Notes: generated from the sequence alone by a model not told the origin. DNA of 64,000 bases from Naganishia liquefaciens (GCA_013423385.1 BLZA01000002.1:310001-374000), one strand, 5' to 3'. Positions 51,913 through 64,000 are shown, counted from the first letter of the stretch. A program made the numbers and translations.

Positions 51913-54744
51913 ATGATGTCTGGTGGATATCGCAAATCAGGAGCTTCGACACCCCCGCAGCCAGCGCCTCCGTACTCGGCATCACCGCAATCTGAATTGC
52001 GCAACAGGCGGTCGTCGTCCATATCTATCACTTCTCGCACCCACTTTGCGGAACCGCCGTCACGACGCGGTTCGAATCATTCGAGGAATAATTCGTCGTC
52101 GTTAACCACAGGCGTCGCTCGCGTCCCGTCCGTCGATTGGCAACCAACGTGGGATTGGCCAAGAGGGACATCTGGTACGACGCCACAGCTTGAACAGGTG
52201 TTTGAAGCCGCGCAGCAGTGGACGCATAAGCCAGAAAGGTATCCGTCACGTCGATCATCTGGACAACACTCGACAGATCGAAATAGCGGTGGTCCGTCAA
52301 TACCCATACGGACGCGTTCAAGAGACCTTTCACAATCATCTTCAGGACCATCCGTTGTTCCCGCGTCTCGTCGGTCACGGACACATACCCTTCATTCTCA
52401 CCAACCCCGTCATCTCCATCTGCAACGCGTCATGTCACGCCCCACAAGCGCTCAAGAAGAACTCTACGCGGACTCTCATGATTTCGACAACGACGGTGAC
52501 GGTGAAGCTGATCGCGGGATGACGGAAGGCAGCAGCGGCTTCCTCACGAGCGATAACGAATTCACGGACGAGCCGGAATCCTTTGGTCAGCGCCCGACTC
52601 CCACGCGACGGGACTTTGCGATGGGCGGTCAGCAAGGGGATGGCAAGTTTGTCGATGAGCCCGAGGAGATACGCGGTGCTCATCGAGCATCAGCACGCAC
52701 ATCTGCCAAAACACATCGTCTGAAACGCCCAATACGCAAGTCGAGTATCAAGACGCTGATACCCTCAGCGCCATCGTCAACGACATCCACGACGTCCTCT
52801 CGGAAATTCAGCGACACGTCGTTCCGACAGAGACTCATCATTGCGAGCTTGATCATCCTCGGGCTCTTTCTTCTCGGGACCGTCATCGTGCTCAGCACGA
52901 TTCAACGGTATTTCCGTATCGAGGACTGGGCGTATCTTTCCGAGAACGAGATCGGCGGGTGGACGAACGCTGCCGGCGAAAACGGGGCGATACCGCCACT
53001 GTTGGACCTCAATTCCTCGCGTCCGACATCGGACTCGAGCGAGTACCACGACGAGAGCGAGGAGGATGCAGGCATGTGGGGACCGAATGGGCGTGGAACG
53101 GGTGGATATTGGATGCAAAAGGACTGGGATGGCGTTGTTCGGAATACAGAGTCGTGGGACAGGCTATACAACGTTTCATTACGGTGAGTCCCGCTTGTCA
53201 GGAGTCGGGACAAAGCGACATCAGCTGAATCTCATTATTAGTGCCGGCGAGCGAATGCCACGAATCATTCACCAAACTTGGAAATCTGACGTGTTGCCCG
53301 AAAAATGGAGAAAGATCTGGATGGAATGTCGCGAGGGCATGCCAGATTAGTGAGTCGCGTGGCAAATGGGCAAAGATACAGGGCGTTAAAGTGTCACGAT
53401 AGCGAGTACATGCTCTGGACCGACGATCAATCTCGTCGTTTCATTTCCGAGAAATACCCTCAATTCCTCGCCATGTTTGACGGCTACGAATATCCAATTC
53501 AGCGAGCCGATGCCATTCGATACTTTATCCTGCATCATTTTGGCGGCATCTATATGGACCTGGACATTGGGTGTAAACGTCGTTTGGAACCTTTGATTTC
53601 GGGCGATTGGGATGTGATTCTGCCCAGAACCAAGCCCGTCGGCGTGTCCAACGACTTGATCTTTAGCGCCCGGAGACACCCCTTTATGGAAGCGACAATC
53701 CACGGTCTGATCGCATTTGATCACCGATACGTCACCAACTACCCGACAGTCATGTTCAGCACGGGACCAATGTTCTTGTCGGCCCAGTATGGATTGTACT
53801 CTTCAGCGCACCCGCTCACGCCCGTTCATCCGCGACCGCAAATCCGGATCTTGCCGAAATCCCTCTATGGAAAGAACGCCAAGCCCGAGGAGGCACCGCA
53901 TTCCTTCTTTGCGCACTACTACGGATCGTCGTGGCACGCGGACGATGCGGGATTCATCACGTTCTTGGGAAAATCGGGCAAGCTGTTGATGTATGCTGGC
54001 ATGGCCGTCTTTGTGTTTGGCGGGCTGTGGTACTGCTTTATACGGCGATCAGGCAAGGGTGTGCGATCAGGAAAGCGGAGTCTCCGGCGGCTGATCGTCG
54101 GCGACGTCATTGGCGGTGGCTCAGGTCAGGAGGGCGGCGCCTACCATATGGTTTCGCTCTTGCCCACCTCGTCGGCACCCGGTAGTCGTGCTGCTTCACC
54201 TACACCACATACGTCGTCGGACGACGATACCATTACGAGCGAAAATACAGAGGACGGACGCGCACAAGCGATTCTCGATGCTGTCCGACGTGCTGGCAAT
54301 TTCATCTTGGCGGCACCGGCGACACTTCTAACGAGCAATTCGAGACGCGGACAAAATCAAAACGATAACGCCCGATCGGGTGTGCTCTACTTTTTACCGG
54401 CGTTCTTCGCACCTCTGGCATCGTCAGAAAGCGCATCGTCATCAGGGCAAGGAAGAAGAGCGCGAACGGCTTCGATGGCGAGCATGCTTCCGGCGACGCG
54501 TACCCGCGGAAACGGTGTCAGACGATCACGTCGGTCAAGTCATACGCAATCGAGGCTCGAATCTGGGAACTACCATCAGCCGCAGTCGATGTCGTTACCC
54601 CATCAAGCGGTACAGGAAGAGGATGAGCGGTACCTCTCTGGCGAGGATACCAAGATGTTTACAGACCCGCCGCCGTCGTATGCGCAGGACCCGTCGATGG
54701 CAGAGGTCGACCCGTTCTTAAAGTCGCAAGAACGGTCGACGTGA
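51913..54744 (+). CDS. GT32 mannosyltransferase, inositol-phosphoceramide (SUR1/CSH1)-like
   Basis: About 905 residues, three exons (introns about 53185-53241 and 53349-53399). Residues 1-310 are disordered (Ser/Arg-rich, then acidic). A transmembrane anchor lies at about 318-342 (LIIASLIILGLFLLGTVIVL). After a linker the catalytic domain begins at RMPRIIHQTWKSDVLPEKW, then ADAIRYFILHHFGGIYMDLD, where DLD is the DXD metal/nucleotide-sugar motif, and HYYGSSWHADD near its end. A second hydrophobic segment (LLMYAGMAVFVFGGLWYCF) and a basic/Ser-rich tail follow. That layout matches fungal IPC mannosyltransferases in the Golgi, which add mannose from GDP-Man to inositol-phosphoceramide. It is more than twice the length of yeast Sur1 because of the two tails. 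The ATG at 51913 was chosen over the in-frame upstream TTG; 51916 is equally possible. Confidence 0.88.
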
Positions 54745-55093
54745 TGTATGGGGCGAGGACAAGTGTGACGAAAAATGTGACGAGGGATTTTTGACGCTTG
54801 GCATGTTGTATATGTGAATACCACGAGGAAGCAAGGCGACTGTAACGGTGTGGCAATGACTGTATGAGTACCCCCGCACGCGCACGACATGATGATACAT
54901 GCAGAGTCTGTTTACTTTGTGGCGATTCGATGAACGGCGATCTCGCGGCGCTTGCAACAATTTTGTCGGGCGCTTCTTTTTGAGCAGACAAGGATAGGCC
55001 AAACCGACTTCACGGTGGTGTCATCTTGACGGTGGTCGAGGTTTCGGTCAGGCTTCGGACTCTGGAACTCAGCACGACACGAGAAGATTCAGG
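54745..55093. other. intergenic, 3' flank and promoter
   Basis: No gene or repeat recognised between the GT32 gene and ENP2, which run the same way. Confidence 0.5.
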
Positions 55094-57709
55094 ATGCCGG
55101 AACCCACTTCGAACGGCAGCTTTACGAAAATTTACACTGTCAACGGCCCATCGTCGACATCCTCATCATCACTTCCAACATGGCTCACGACCAAGGTTCG
55201 CGCAAAAAAGTCGGCGGGAAAAAAGCGACAGCGAACACAGCATACGCTCGGCCAGCTCGAGCTCGTCCAAGGGTTTTCGTTCCCCCAGTCAGCTATCAAA
55301 ATCAAGACGACGCCCGATGGTGATTTCGCCATGGGAACCGGGACGTACAAGCCGATGATCAAGGTGTGGGATCTCAACGCCCTGACAGAGAAATTCACGC
55401 GGGTGACGGATGCCGAGAATGTGGATTTTGTGTTGTTGGGACAGGACTGGACGAAGAGTCTGCACCTTCAGGGTGATCGGTCGTTGCAGTTACACACGCA
55501 GGGAGGACTTCACTACACCTTGCGACTTCCGACATATGGACGTTGTCTCGCCTACCATGCACCGAGCTGTGAGGCGCTCGTCGGCGCAACAGGTCGAGAG
55601 ATCTTCCGGTTCAACCTCGAGGAGGGACGTTACATGATTCCTATCAAGGTTGGTACACGCGCATCGTCCAAGGGCAAGGAACGCGCAGAGTTCACCGAAG
55701 ACACGGATATCGAGGGCGTCAACTGTATTGACGTCAACCCGACGCACGGACTGTGGTCATTTGGGCTTGACGGAGGAACGACATCCCACATTGAGTTCTG
55801 GGATCCGCGGTCTAGGACCGCGTTGACGTCGCTGCATCTACCCGTCGCCTCGCTTCAACCGACGGCGGCGAGCCGCAACAGGCCGTTCAGCGTTACCGCC
55901 CTGAAATCCCATCCAACGGATGGTCTCTCCTACGCGGTCGGTACTTCAACCGGTCATACGCTGCTGTACGATATTCGAAGTGCAAAGCCGTTTGCGGTCA
56001 AGGATCAAGGTTATGGAGAGGCGATGAAGACGGTAGATTGGATGCTGGGTTCCAAAGCGTCAGGTGGAAACGGCGGAGCAGTGCTGAGTGCGGACTCCAA
56101 GGTAGTAAAAGTCTGGAATAAGAACGACGTGAGTAGCTTCTCTCTCGAGCTGCCGACTCGTCCGACCGATTCTCGCTTTTACAGCCGTCGTCGAATATCT
56201 TCTCTCTTCATCCCCCCGCGCCGCTGTTGGACATTCACGCAATCCCTCATACCGGCCTGCTGCTCGCGGCAACAGATTCTCCGACGCCAAACGCTTACTA
56301 CATTCCCGACCTTGGCCCTGCGCCAAAATGGGCAAGCTTCTTGGATGGTGTTACGGAAGAATTGGAGGACGACGTCGAGACCACAGGAGCAGGAAAGGGA
56401 GCGTATGCCGACTACAAATTTGTGGACAAGGAGGAATTGGACACGTACGTTTTTGCATCGCCTGTCCGCTCGATAATAGAATTAAGGAATGTCTGCTCTA
56501 CAGTCTCGGCCTCACCCATCTCATTGGAAGCCCTCAGCTCAAGCCATACATGCACGGCTTCTTCCTTTCCCTCCAGCTATACACCAAAGCTCGTCTCATC
56601 GCCAACCCGACATCATACACCGAACACCGAGAAAGGCTCCTGGCAACGAAACTCGCCGAGCAATCGGAATCGCGTATCCGAGCAAAGAAGCAGCAGCCCA
56701 AGGTCAACAAGGCATTGGCTGAGCGAATCAGGAGGAACGAAGAGCGTGAAGAGGCCAAGGAGAAGAGGAAGCGGGAACGATTGGGTAAGGGTCTTGAACC
56801 GGAGGATGAGGACGACGAGGGAGCGACGAAAAACAAGCCGGCCGCGAAGAACATTTTGCAAGACCCGCGGTTCCAGGAGCTGTGGCAGAATCCCGACTTT
56901 GAAGTTGACGAGGAGAGTCGAGAATTCGAGTTGCTCAATCCGGCAACCGCTCACAATGCCGTAAGTTTATTCTGGGACCTGCCCGACATGTACTGATGCT
57001 CTTCATCATTTCAGAAGCGTCAAAAGACTGCAGTCGAGGAGGAAGAAGAGGAGAGTGACAGGTCTTCGTCAATCGGCATGTCTGAGAGCGAGTCCGAGAG
57101 TGAAGAGGAAGCAAGCGAGGATAGTGACGATGAAGGAGGTACGTCGACCTTGAGCCGTAACTTTTCGCTTGACTGACTTTGAAAACTGCAGATCTGCGAC
57201 AATACGATGTGCGAAATCCCAAGAACCGTCTTCCCACGGATCGAGCAGTCGGGACAAACAGAAGGAATGAAAACAAGCCACGATTGTTTGCCGGTGATGT
57301 CGACACCACCCACACTACGGCCCGCGGACCCAAGTCATTTGGCCAGCGTCTGCGCAACACGGCCGATAGTGCATCCAGTCGACAATCCGGCAAGGGCAAG
57401 CGCGATGACTCCATCGTCACAATGCGACGTCTCGAAGACGGGGGTATGGAAATGTCCTTTATTCCGTCCGCTAATGCTGGACAGGGCGATGACAACGTGG
57501 AAGGTACCGACTTTATCGCCGATCCCAATGGCAAATCCAAGAAGAAGGATGCGAAGGCCGATAAGAAGGTGGAGAGGTTTGGTGCTGGATTGGAGAAGGG
57601 TGGTTTGGCCGCTGGTGATCGCGAGTTGACAGAAGCGGAGCGCAGTGGTAGGCAGAAGAGGCGTCATCCCGGGCGAAGCGCCTCGAAGAATGTCTTCAGG
57701 GGAATGTAA
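55094..57709 (+). CDS. ENP2: ribosome biogenesis WD40 protein Enp2/NOL10
   Basis: About 740 residues; introns near 56130-56184, 56445-56505, 56960-57014 and 57139-57190. The N-terminus MPEPTSNGSFTKIYTVNG and the propeller blades (LELVQGFSFPQSAIKIKTTPDGDF, GTYKPMIKVWDLNALTEKFTR, FVLLGQDWTKSLHLQGDRSL) match NOL10. Next come DVNPTHGLWSFGLDGG, LLYDIRSAKPF, and LGPAPKWASFLDGVTEELE, the well-conserved NOL10 motif. The C-terminal part is charged, coiled-coil and nucleolar-like (RNEEREEAKEKRKRERLG), then the GDDNVEGTDF stretch and a basic tail. Enp2 is part of the small-subunit processome in the nucleolus. Confidence 0.92.
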
Positions 57710-57962
57710 GAAGGATGGCCACGACCATTATATGATGCATGCATTTGATCTACCCACATTTCTGCTTGCTATCGCCGAGGTACCAAGGTCGAGTCACGAC
57801 GGATCGCTAGAGAAATAATCGCTAGCTGCTTCCTTCCATTGATCGAAAACGAAAGGCAGTTTTCCATCACACTGTTCCAAAGTTCCTTTGTTCCGGCGCT
57901 GGGACTTAGGCGAATGACTGTAACAGCTTTCGGGCGGCAAGCTGCTTCAGCGAGCAGCATAT

Positions 57963-60900
57963 ATGGACACGGTGCGTATGCTTTCGTATGCCTTTCAGAA
58001 TGACCTCCCCTTTCCCCGGCATCCTGCTAAGAGTCCATTAAAGCTCGCGTTGTATTGCCATTGCTTGCCGTTGCAACCCTCAGTCTCTTCTACTCCGACT
58101 CCAATGTCGCTCGAACCGGAAAAATGGCCCGCTGCAAAGGTGAGGCAGACCTTCATCGACTATTTCTCTCAGAAGCCAGGATACGAGCATGTGTTCTGGC
58201 CTTCAAGCAATGTGGTCCCGCATGATGATCCTTCTCTGCTTTTTGTTAATGCCGTAAGTCGCGTTCCGCCGCTCGTCACGCTCTTCTGACCTCGTGCATT
58301 ACAAGGGGATGGTTCAGTTCAAATCTCTTTTCCTTGGTACCGCAGACCCCAACACCGCTTTTGGCAAGCTCAAGCGGGCCGTTAATTCGCAAAAATGCAT
58401 TCGAGCTGGCGGAAAACACAACGATCTCGACGATGTTGGCAAGGACAATTATCATCATACCTTGTTTGAAATATTGGGCAATTGGTCGTTTGGTGATTAC
58501 TTCAAGGAAGAGGCAATCACATTCGCTTGGGACTTGTTGACCCGAGTCTACGGATTGCCAGCGGATAGACTCTACGTAACGTATTTTGAGGGAGATGAGA
58601 GTCAAGGCGTCGAATGTGATTTGGAGGCAAAGTGAGTGTCACCCTGATGAGCCATGGTGAGGATATTCTGAGGTGTGGATGAACAGGCGCATCTGGCAGC
58701 AGATTGGCGTACAGCAAGATCATCTGTTACCCGGCAACTTCAAGGACAATTTTCGGGTAAGGATCGGCACGTACCGTCTCCAAGCGGGAGGATCTCATAC
58801 ATTACTTGCGCATCAATGATAGGAGATGGAGGCGTCTGGGCCCTGCGGACCTTGCAGCGAAGTGCATTTTGACAGGATTGGCGGAAGGAATGCTGCGCAT
58901 CTAGTCAATAAGAATGATCCCAACGTCATTTAGATCTGGAATATCGTCTTCGTCGGCTTCAATCGAGAGCAAGATTTGTCGCTTCGCCCCCTACCAAATC
59001 GACATATCGACACTGGTTTAGGCTTCGAGCGTTTGGTATCGTGCCTGCAAGACAAGTCGAGCAATTACGACACGGACATCTTCACTCCCTTGATCGGTAA
59101 AATACAGGAAATCACCGGTATACGACCGTATTCTGGCAAGCTTGGAAGCGACGACACCGATGGTATCGACACCGCATACCGCGTCTTGGCCGATCATGTA
59201 AGTTTCCCCGTTTCTCCCTGACGTATATTTCTTGAGATTGACGGCATCCAATCGGCAATGTGCAAGGCACGCACCTTGACCTTTGCAATATCGGATGGTT
59301 GTGTCCCTGCCAGTACCGGTCCCGGCTATGTTTTGCGACGCATCCTCCGACGAGGGGCTCGCTACGCAAGTAGCAAGATGGGCGTCAAGATTGGGGAATT
59401 CTTTTCGAACTTGTCAACAACGGTGCGGGACGAATTTGTCAGCGTATATTGGGATTTACATTCACGAAAGCAATGCTGATATGCGAGCTACATCCCAGGG
59501 CAATTTCTATCCTGAGCTCAAAGCGAAAGAAGCAGAGTGCAAAAGAATACTCGATCTCGAAGAGAAAGCCTTTGCTCGATCTCTTTCCAAAGGAGAAGCC
59601 TTGTTCAACAAGTGTGTCGCACACGCCATTTCAAAGAATACGGACACTTTAAACGGCGACGATGTGTGGCGATTATATGCCACGTATGGTTTCCCGGTGG
59701 ACTTGACGCGACTCATGGCGGAAGAACGAGGTCTCCGTGTGGACGAGGCCACATCCGAAGCTGCTAGGCAGCAGAGTGTACAGGCGAGCAAGACTCCCAG
59801 CGTCTCCAATGGTGGTGAAGGTATCAAGCTTGATGCTCATGACCTGGCAACCTTGGAACAATTTGAGGGGGTTCAAAGGACGAATGATAGGGCTAAGTAC
59901 CGTGAGTCGCAAAGGTAATCTATCCGGAGACTCCTTTCTGATTGCAGCCTTCTCACCCAGTACCGGGTAGCATTCAAAGTCGAATTCAAGCTATCTATCG
60001 TAAAGACCCAACGGGAAATTTTGTCGAAAACACGTTTGCGATTGACGTCACGAAGCCCTTTGGTCTGTTGTTGGATAACACGAATTTCTTCGCCACCGCC
60101 GAAGGACAGGAACACGATACGGGAAAACTAGTCTCTGTGGATTGCAACGATGAGTTTGCGGTCCTCGAGGTTCAAACCTACCAGGGCTATGTATTGCACG
60201 TTGGTCAGCTGAAATGCGGACAGCTGAGAGTAGGGCAGAAGGTCATGAGCATCTACGAACAGGTTAGTAGGGCGGGGGTCTTCTTGAATCTCATGAACTC
60301 ATGTATCATCCCGGCAGGAAACTCGCCGAAAGATCAGCAAAAATCATACCGCAACGCATCTCTTTAATCTCGCCATCAAGGAAACGCTCGACGCTTCCGT
60401 TGCTGATAAAGGATCCACCGTCTCGGCGGAGACACTGCGGCTCGATTTTGCGCATCACGCTCCTCTGCACACCCTCACAGAGAATCAACTTTTCGTGCTC
60501 GAGGATACGGTCAATTCTTGGATCTCTCGAGGGACTGAAGTTTACACCGGAGAAGTGGATCTCGTCACCGCTCAACGAATCCCTGGTATTCGAGCGATGT
60601 GCGTTCCGGCGTTGTTGTGCTGTACTGAAATGACTGCTTATAATGAATCTGTCATAGTGCTGGGGTACATTATCCTGATCGTGTTCGAGTGGTCTCTATC
60701 GGGGTCCCTTTGGAAGAAATTTTGTCTGACATGAACAATTGCAAGTGGAAGTCATATAGCGTGGAGATCTGTGGCGGAACGTACGTACATTTCGGAGAAA
60801 CGACTCTTCTTGCTGATACTAACTGAATGCCACAAATGAAGGCATGTTCGAAACACTCGGGAAATCGACAACGTTGTGATCGTAGGAGAAAGCAGAATCG

Positions 60901-61786
60901 TAAACGGTGCGAGAAGGATCATGGCGGTGACCGGTGTCAAAGCGCGCGAGGCGTCCAGAGTTGCCGATGAACTTTCCGAACGATTGGAACCTCTTGCCGA
61001 TGCTCGCACGCACAGTCGAGATCAAGAGATTGAGGTCAGGCGATACTTGTCGGTGAGTTATGTCATTCTCCCGTTGAGCGGCGCGGTCAGGGTAACCGTT
61101 CTACATAGGATCTGTGCAAGCAGGATTTGCCCCTTGTGAGGCTGAGGTCGCTGGAAACTCAGGCGAAAGCATTGCTCACAGGTTATCAAGCCGAACTCAA
61201 GAAAAAGTCTGCCGTACAAGCTAACGAAGTGAGACGACGCGGATGACGAGCGCTTTTTCGTGGATGCTGATGTTCAATCACACAGGTCGAACGAAATCTC
61301 GGTCGCTACTTCAAGGCAAACCCGCATGTGAAAGCCTTTATCGGCGTCCTAGAAGCCGCTGACGAGCGATGCGCCCGGTTTCTGATCCAGTCTGCCATCC
61401 AGTTTGGAAAGAAACGGGGTCTGGCGATCTATTCTCTCTGTATCGATGATGAGGATCGGGGAATCGTCATGCATGGAAATTTTGTGCCTAAGGAAATGCT
61501 GCGGGAGACAAGATTGCGAGCGGACGCGTGGCTGAATGAGGTGAAGAAAATCACTGGAGGCAAGGTCCGTACGAGCCTCCCAGCGGATCGCATATGACTA
61601 AGAGTTGACCTGTCATTTATCTGACAGGGGGGAGGTAGCGACATCTCCGCTATGGGTACAAGACATCACATCCAAGCTATTCAAATGGCTGTAACTCGAG
61701 CACGAGAGTATTTTGACTCGAAGGTCCACGCCGGGGAGCATGGTGACGCTCGAATTGCCGATGGTGTAGCTTCTCTCAAGCTCTAG
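57963..61786 (+). CDS. ALA1: alanyl-tRNA synthetase with an in-frame TAG (mitochondrial/cytosolic form)
   Basis: About 960 residues in many exons; TAG stop at 61784. Class II core: [20 protein letters not shown], motif 2 region [55 protein letters not shown], and [20 protein letters not shown]. Editing domain: HTATH (HxxxH) and CGGT-HVR across a junction. The cytosolic start is at 58104; an in-frame upstream ATG at 57963 adds 47 residues with little acid and several basic residues, a plausible mitochondrial presequence. The oddity is a TAG at 58931-58933 in frame, in place of the Glu of the conserved IWN-preceding position (DPNVI-TAG-IWNIVF). No nearby splice pattern removes it without deleting conserved residues. 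Elsewhere introns such as 59434-59502 are well formed and the frame is kept. It may be a recent disabled copy, a sequence error, or read-through. Confidence 0.85.
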
Positions 61787-62009
61787 TGTACCTACGCCTG
61801 CTCAAATAAATGCAGATGATCTTGTTGATTCAACTGGAGTATTGCTTGAATCTTGAGAGCGAATCATTATCGATCGCGTACTCCTTATCAACCAATATGA
61901 GGCTTACATGACGTAATACCGAGATGCTGATCGAACCAAAGTCGTCTGCTTCAGCTTCACCTGTCATGTTTGCAGCGAGATTGGATTGTAACATTCAACT
62001 CTTGCCATC

Positions 62010-64000
62010 ATGCAGCTCTCCCATCAGCGCATAGAAGAGCTCTCTCGCGAATGCCTCCTTTATCTGCAACGTCGAGCACGGAATCGCCTGACCGCTGCTC
62101 CGCGCGCAATCACCAACCCGGAACTCCGGAAATTTCGAACATGGCTCGCTCTGTTCTTCATGAATGGCGCAATGCAGGAAAAATTCAAGTCCTACATTCG
62201 GGATAAGGGAAGAGCTCGGAGACGCCAAAGAATGAGGCAGGCGTTCGAGGGATACATGCGCGGAGTGGTAGACGTGGCGAATGGAAGATTACTCGTATGT
62301 CGCTGTGCGATAATCACTGGGAGATGCTCAGGAGTCGATGTCATTACAGTCACAAGCACAAGCATTGCTACCTAACTTCGCGAATCTTGCCCAGGCAACG
62401 CCTATAGAGCCTGCAGAATTTGACTTTGACCTTCATGAAGCAGACAAAAGAGCCATTCACCTCGTCCGTTGGTTCAAGCACGATTTCATGCGATGGGTCG
62501 ATCCCATCATGTGTCCACGCTGCAGAAGAGAGACGAAACATCAGGCGTCGTATGGACCAGAGGGGATGTCTTTGGAAGAGCGGCGCGTTGCGGGAAGAGT
62601 GGAAATCTGGAAGTGTAGCGATGATGATTGCGGAGGAGTTGATAGATTTCTGCGGTTAAAGTGAGTACTACGAACTACCCTCGCGTGATGTTGCAAGTGA
62701 CAAAGACCTGTCCAGTGACCTCGGGGAGCTTCTCAAGTCCCGTCGAGGCCGATGTGGCGAATTCGCCAACCTCTTCACTCTCTTCCTAAACGCGACTTCC
62801 CTGCAGTGGCGCATCGTCATCAACGCAGAGGATCACGTATGGAACGAATACTGGTCGACCTCTGCCCAGCGGTGGATACACCTTGATCCGTCAGAGGGTA
62901 CAGCGGATCAGCCCTTGGTATATGATCTGGGATGGGGCAAAAAGCAGAGTTACTGCATCGCATTTGGACCAGCGGGGGCAAGGGACGTGACGAAAGGATA
63001 TGTCAGTGATTGGGGGGATGTCGGAGGGTGTCAAGAGAGGAGAAGGGCGTGGACTGAGGAGGATCTTCAGACGGTGAGATTAAATTTTCGTTTCACATTG
63101 GTGGTATAGTAGGCTGATACCATATCAGATGCTTGCTGAGTTCACCACAAACCGTCGAACGGCAGACTCTTTGGCTCGTGTGTCTTTCTTGCCTTCAGCG
63201 GAGGAACTGAGACTCCAAGACGTCAAGGAAGATACCTATCTATCGGACTACGTAGGGCGGGTGAAGGCAGCGAGGGAAAAGAACCTCGGCGGGAGGACGA
63301 GTGGGACCCTGGATTGGCGCGCGCGAAGGCAAGAAGTTGGACTAGACGTGGATAAGGCAGAGGTCGTCCCCCGAGAGACCAGTGAGCCGGAAGAGCTCGC
63401 ACGCTGCCTCGATGTATGCTGACTTGATACAGGTGGCGAGCCGATTTCGGATATGACAACCGGACTCGCTGATATTACCCTACATGGCTCGGCAGACTTG
63501 ACATCGTCCTCATTGAATCCCGACACCACGATGCTCTCGCTCACACCACTCGAAACGGACGAGACGGGTAGTGCGTTCCTCTTTCCAGGGATTAAGGCCG
63601 CCCAGTCATATTCGCTGGATGTCACCTTTCGTATATGCAAGCAAGATGGACATGATGGAGCGGATGGAATGGCCGTGACTGTCCTCTCAATTCCATCAGA
63701 AGATGTGGAAGGATACCGCAATGCGACAGGCCAAGTACGAGTCGTGGGCGACGGAGGAGCGGGACTGGGGTATACTGGTCTAGGCACGTCACAAGATTTC
63801 GCTATCGAGCTTGACACATACCGAAGGTGCGTTGGTTACTGGTCTGGCCAGGAAAGTGACTCACCCTAAATTTTACTCTCCCCAGTGTCGACCGTTGTAA
63901 TGATCCTCCTACGCCCCATGTCTCGTTGCACCAGCCTCCAAACTCGCACCACAAATTTGCTAAGGCATGCACGGCGCCGCACACCATCCCACACCTCGCC
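62010..64000 (+). CDS. PNG1: peptide:N-glycanase fused to a ConA-like (L-type) lectin domain, 3' partial
   Basis: Begins at the ATG at 62010. Introns lie near 62296-62349, 62661-62715, 63074-63128 and 63395-63444 (A|GTGAGC...TACAG joins A to GT, keeping frame). Domain order: helical N-terminus; zinc-binding cysteines (CPRC near 62515 and CSDDDC near 62617); then the transglutaminase-like core. The core has Cys in SRRGRCGEFANLFTLF, His in EDHVWNEYW and Asp in WIHLDPSEG, the full Png1 triad. After a charged linker comes a lectin-like stretch: AQSYSLDVTFRICKQDG, DGADGMAVTVLS, GGAGLGYTGLGTSQDFAIEL and DTYRR. This is the carbohydrate-binding pattern of L-type lectins (G-x-G-L-G-Y and A-I-E-L-D-T-Y). 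The gene leaves the window within that domain. Png1 strips N-glycans from misfolded glycoproteins for ERAD; the lectin part may help it hold glycans. Confidence 0.85.

Noticed and set aside
58919-58933. Very short intron as explanation of the AlaRS TAG
   Set aside because: GTCATTTAG has GT and AG ends but at 9 nt is far too short to be spliced, and a 30-nt version would delete conserved residues.

Overview
This 64 kb window is nuclear DNA from a fungus, most likely a basidiomycete. Almost every gene is split by several short introns (about 45-60 nt, GTRNGT...CTNAY...YAG), the coding DNA is moderately GC-rich, nuclear tRNA genes carry introns after position 37, and the gene set is that of a free-living fungus: cohesin, INO80 and COMPASS subunits, the pH-signalling calpain RIM13, and an inositol-phosphoceramide mannosyltransferase-like enzyme. 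I cannot name the species. I saw no transposon, retroelement, virus-like element or CRISPR array.

Layout. 0.5-10.2 kb: an SDR-exostosin fusion glycosyltransferase (+), a TMEM135/Tim17-like membrane protein (-) and ARP5 (+). 10.7-14.65 kb: a gene-free block that on close reading is a degenerate tandem satellite with a unit of about 174 bp, ending at a tRNA-Asp gene. 14.9-20.9 kb: RIM13 calpain (+) and an MFS transporter (-), which converge. 22.3-29.3 kb: three minus-strand genes, an NTF2-like protein, a UBLCP1-type nuclear phosphatase and a Cti6-like PHD-finger protein, followed by a second tRNA-Asp. 30-31.35 kb: an unrecognised minus-strand gene, divergent and almost overlapping with an MSB1/MUG8-like gene (+). 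34.7-43.2 kb: an NmrA-like oxidoreductase (+), SMC3 (-), GOT1 (-) and a WDR5/Swd3-type WD40 protein (+). 43.6-45.2 kb: a small hypothetical gene and two tRNA-Ile(AAT) genes. 45.4-50.1 kb: a DAP1/MAPR haem-binding protein with two unusually long introns, then a large low-complexity protein of unknown function. 51.9-64 kb, all on the plus strand: a GT32 mannosyltransferase, ENP2 (ribosome biogenesis), alanyl-tRNA synthetase with an in-frame TAG, and a peptide:N-glycanase that runs into a ConA-like lectin domain and off the window end.

The genes are mostly unrelated housekeeping functions: chromatin and cohesion (ARP5, CTI6-like, SMC3, SWD3), secretory pathway and glycans (SDR-exostosin, GOT1, GT32, PNGase), translation (ENP2, AlaRS, four tRNAs) and stress or pH response (RIM13, DAP1, UBLCP1). 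No operon-like functional cluster is evident. The points that most deserve follow-up are the nucleosome-length satellite, the PNGase-lectin fusion, the AlaRS stop codon, the SDR-exostosin fusion whose SDR has lost its catalytic Tyr, and the hairpin-repeat cluster in a DAP1 intron.
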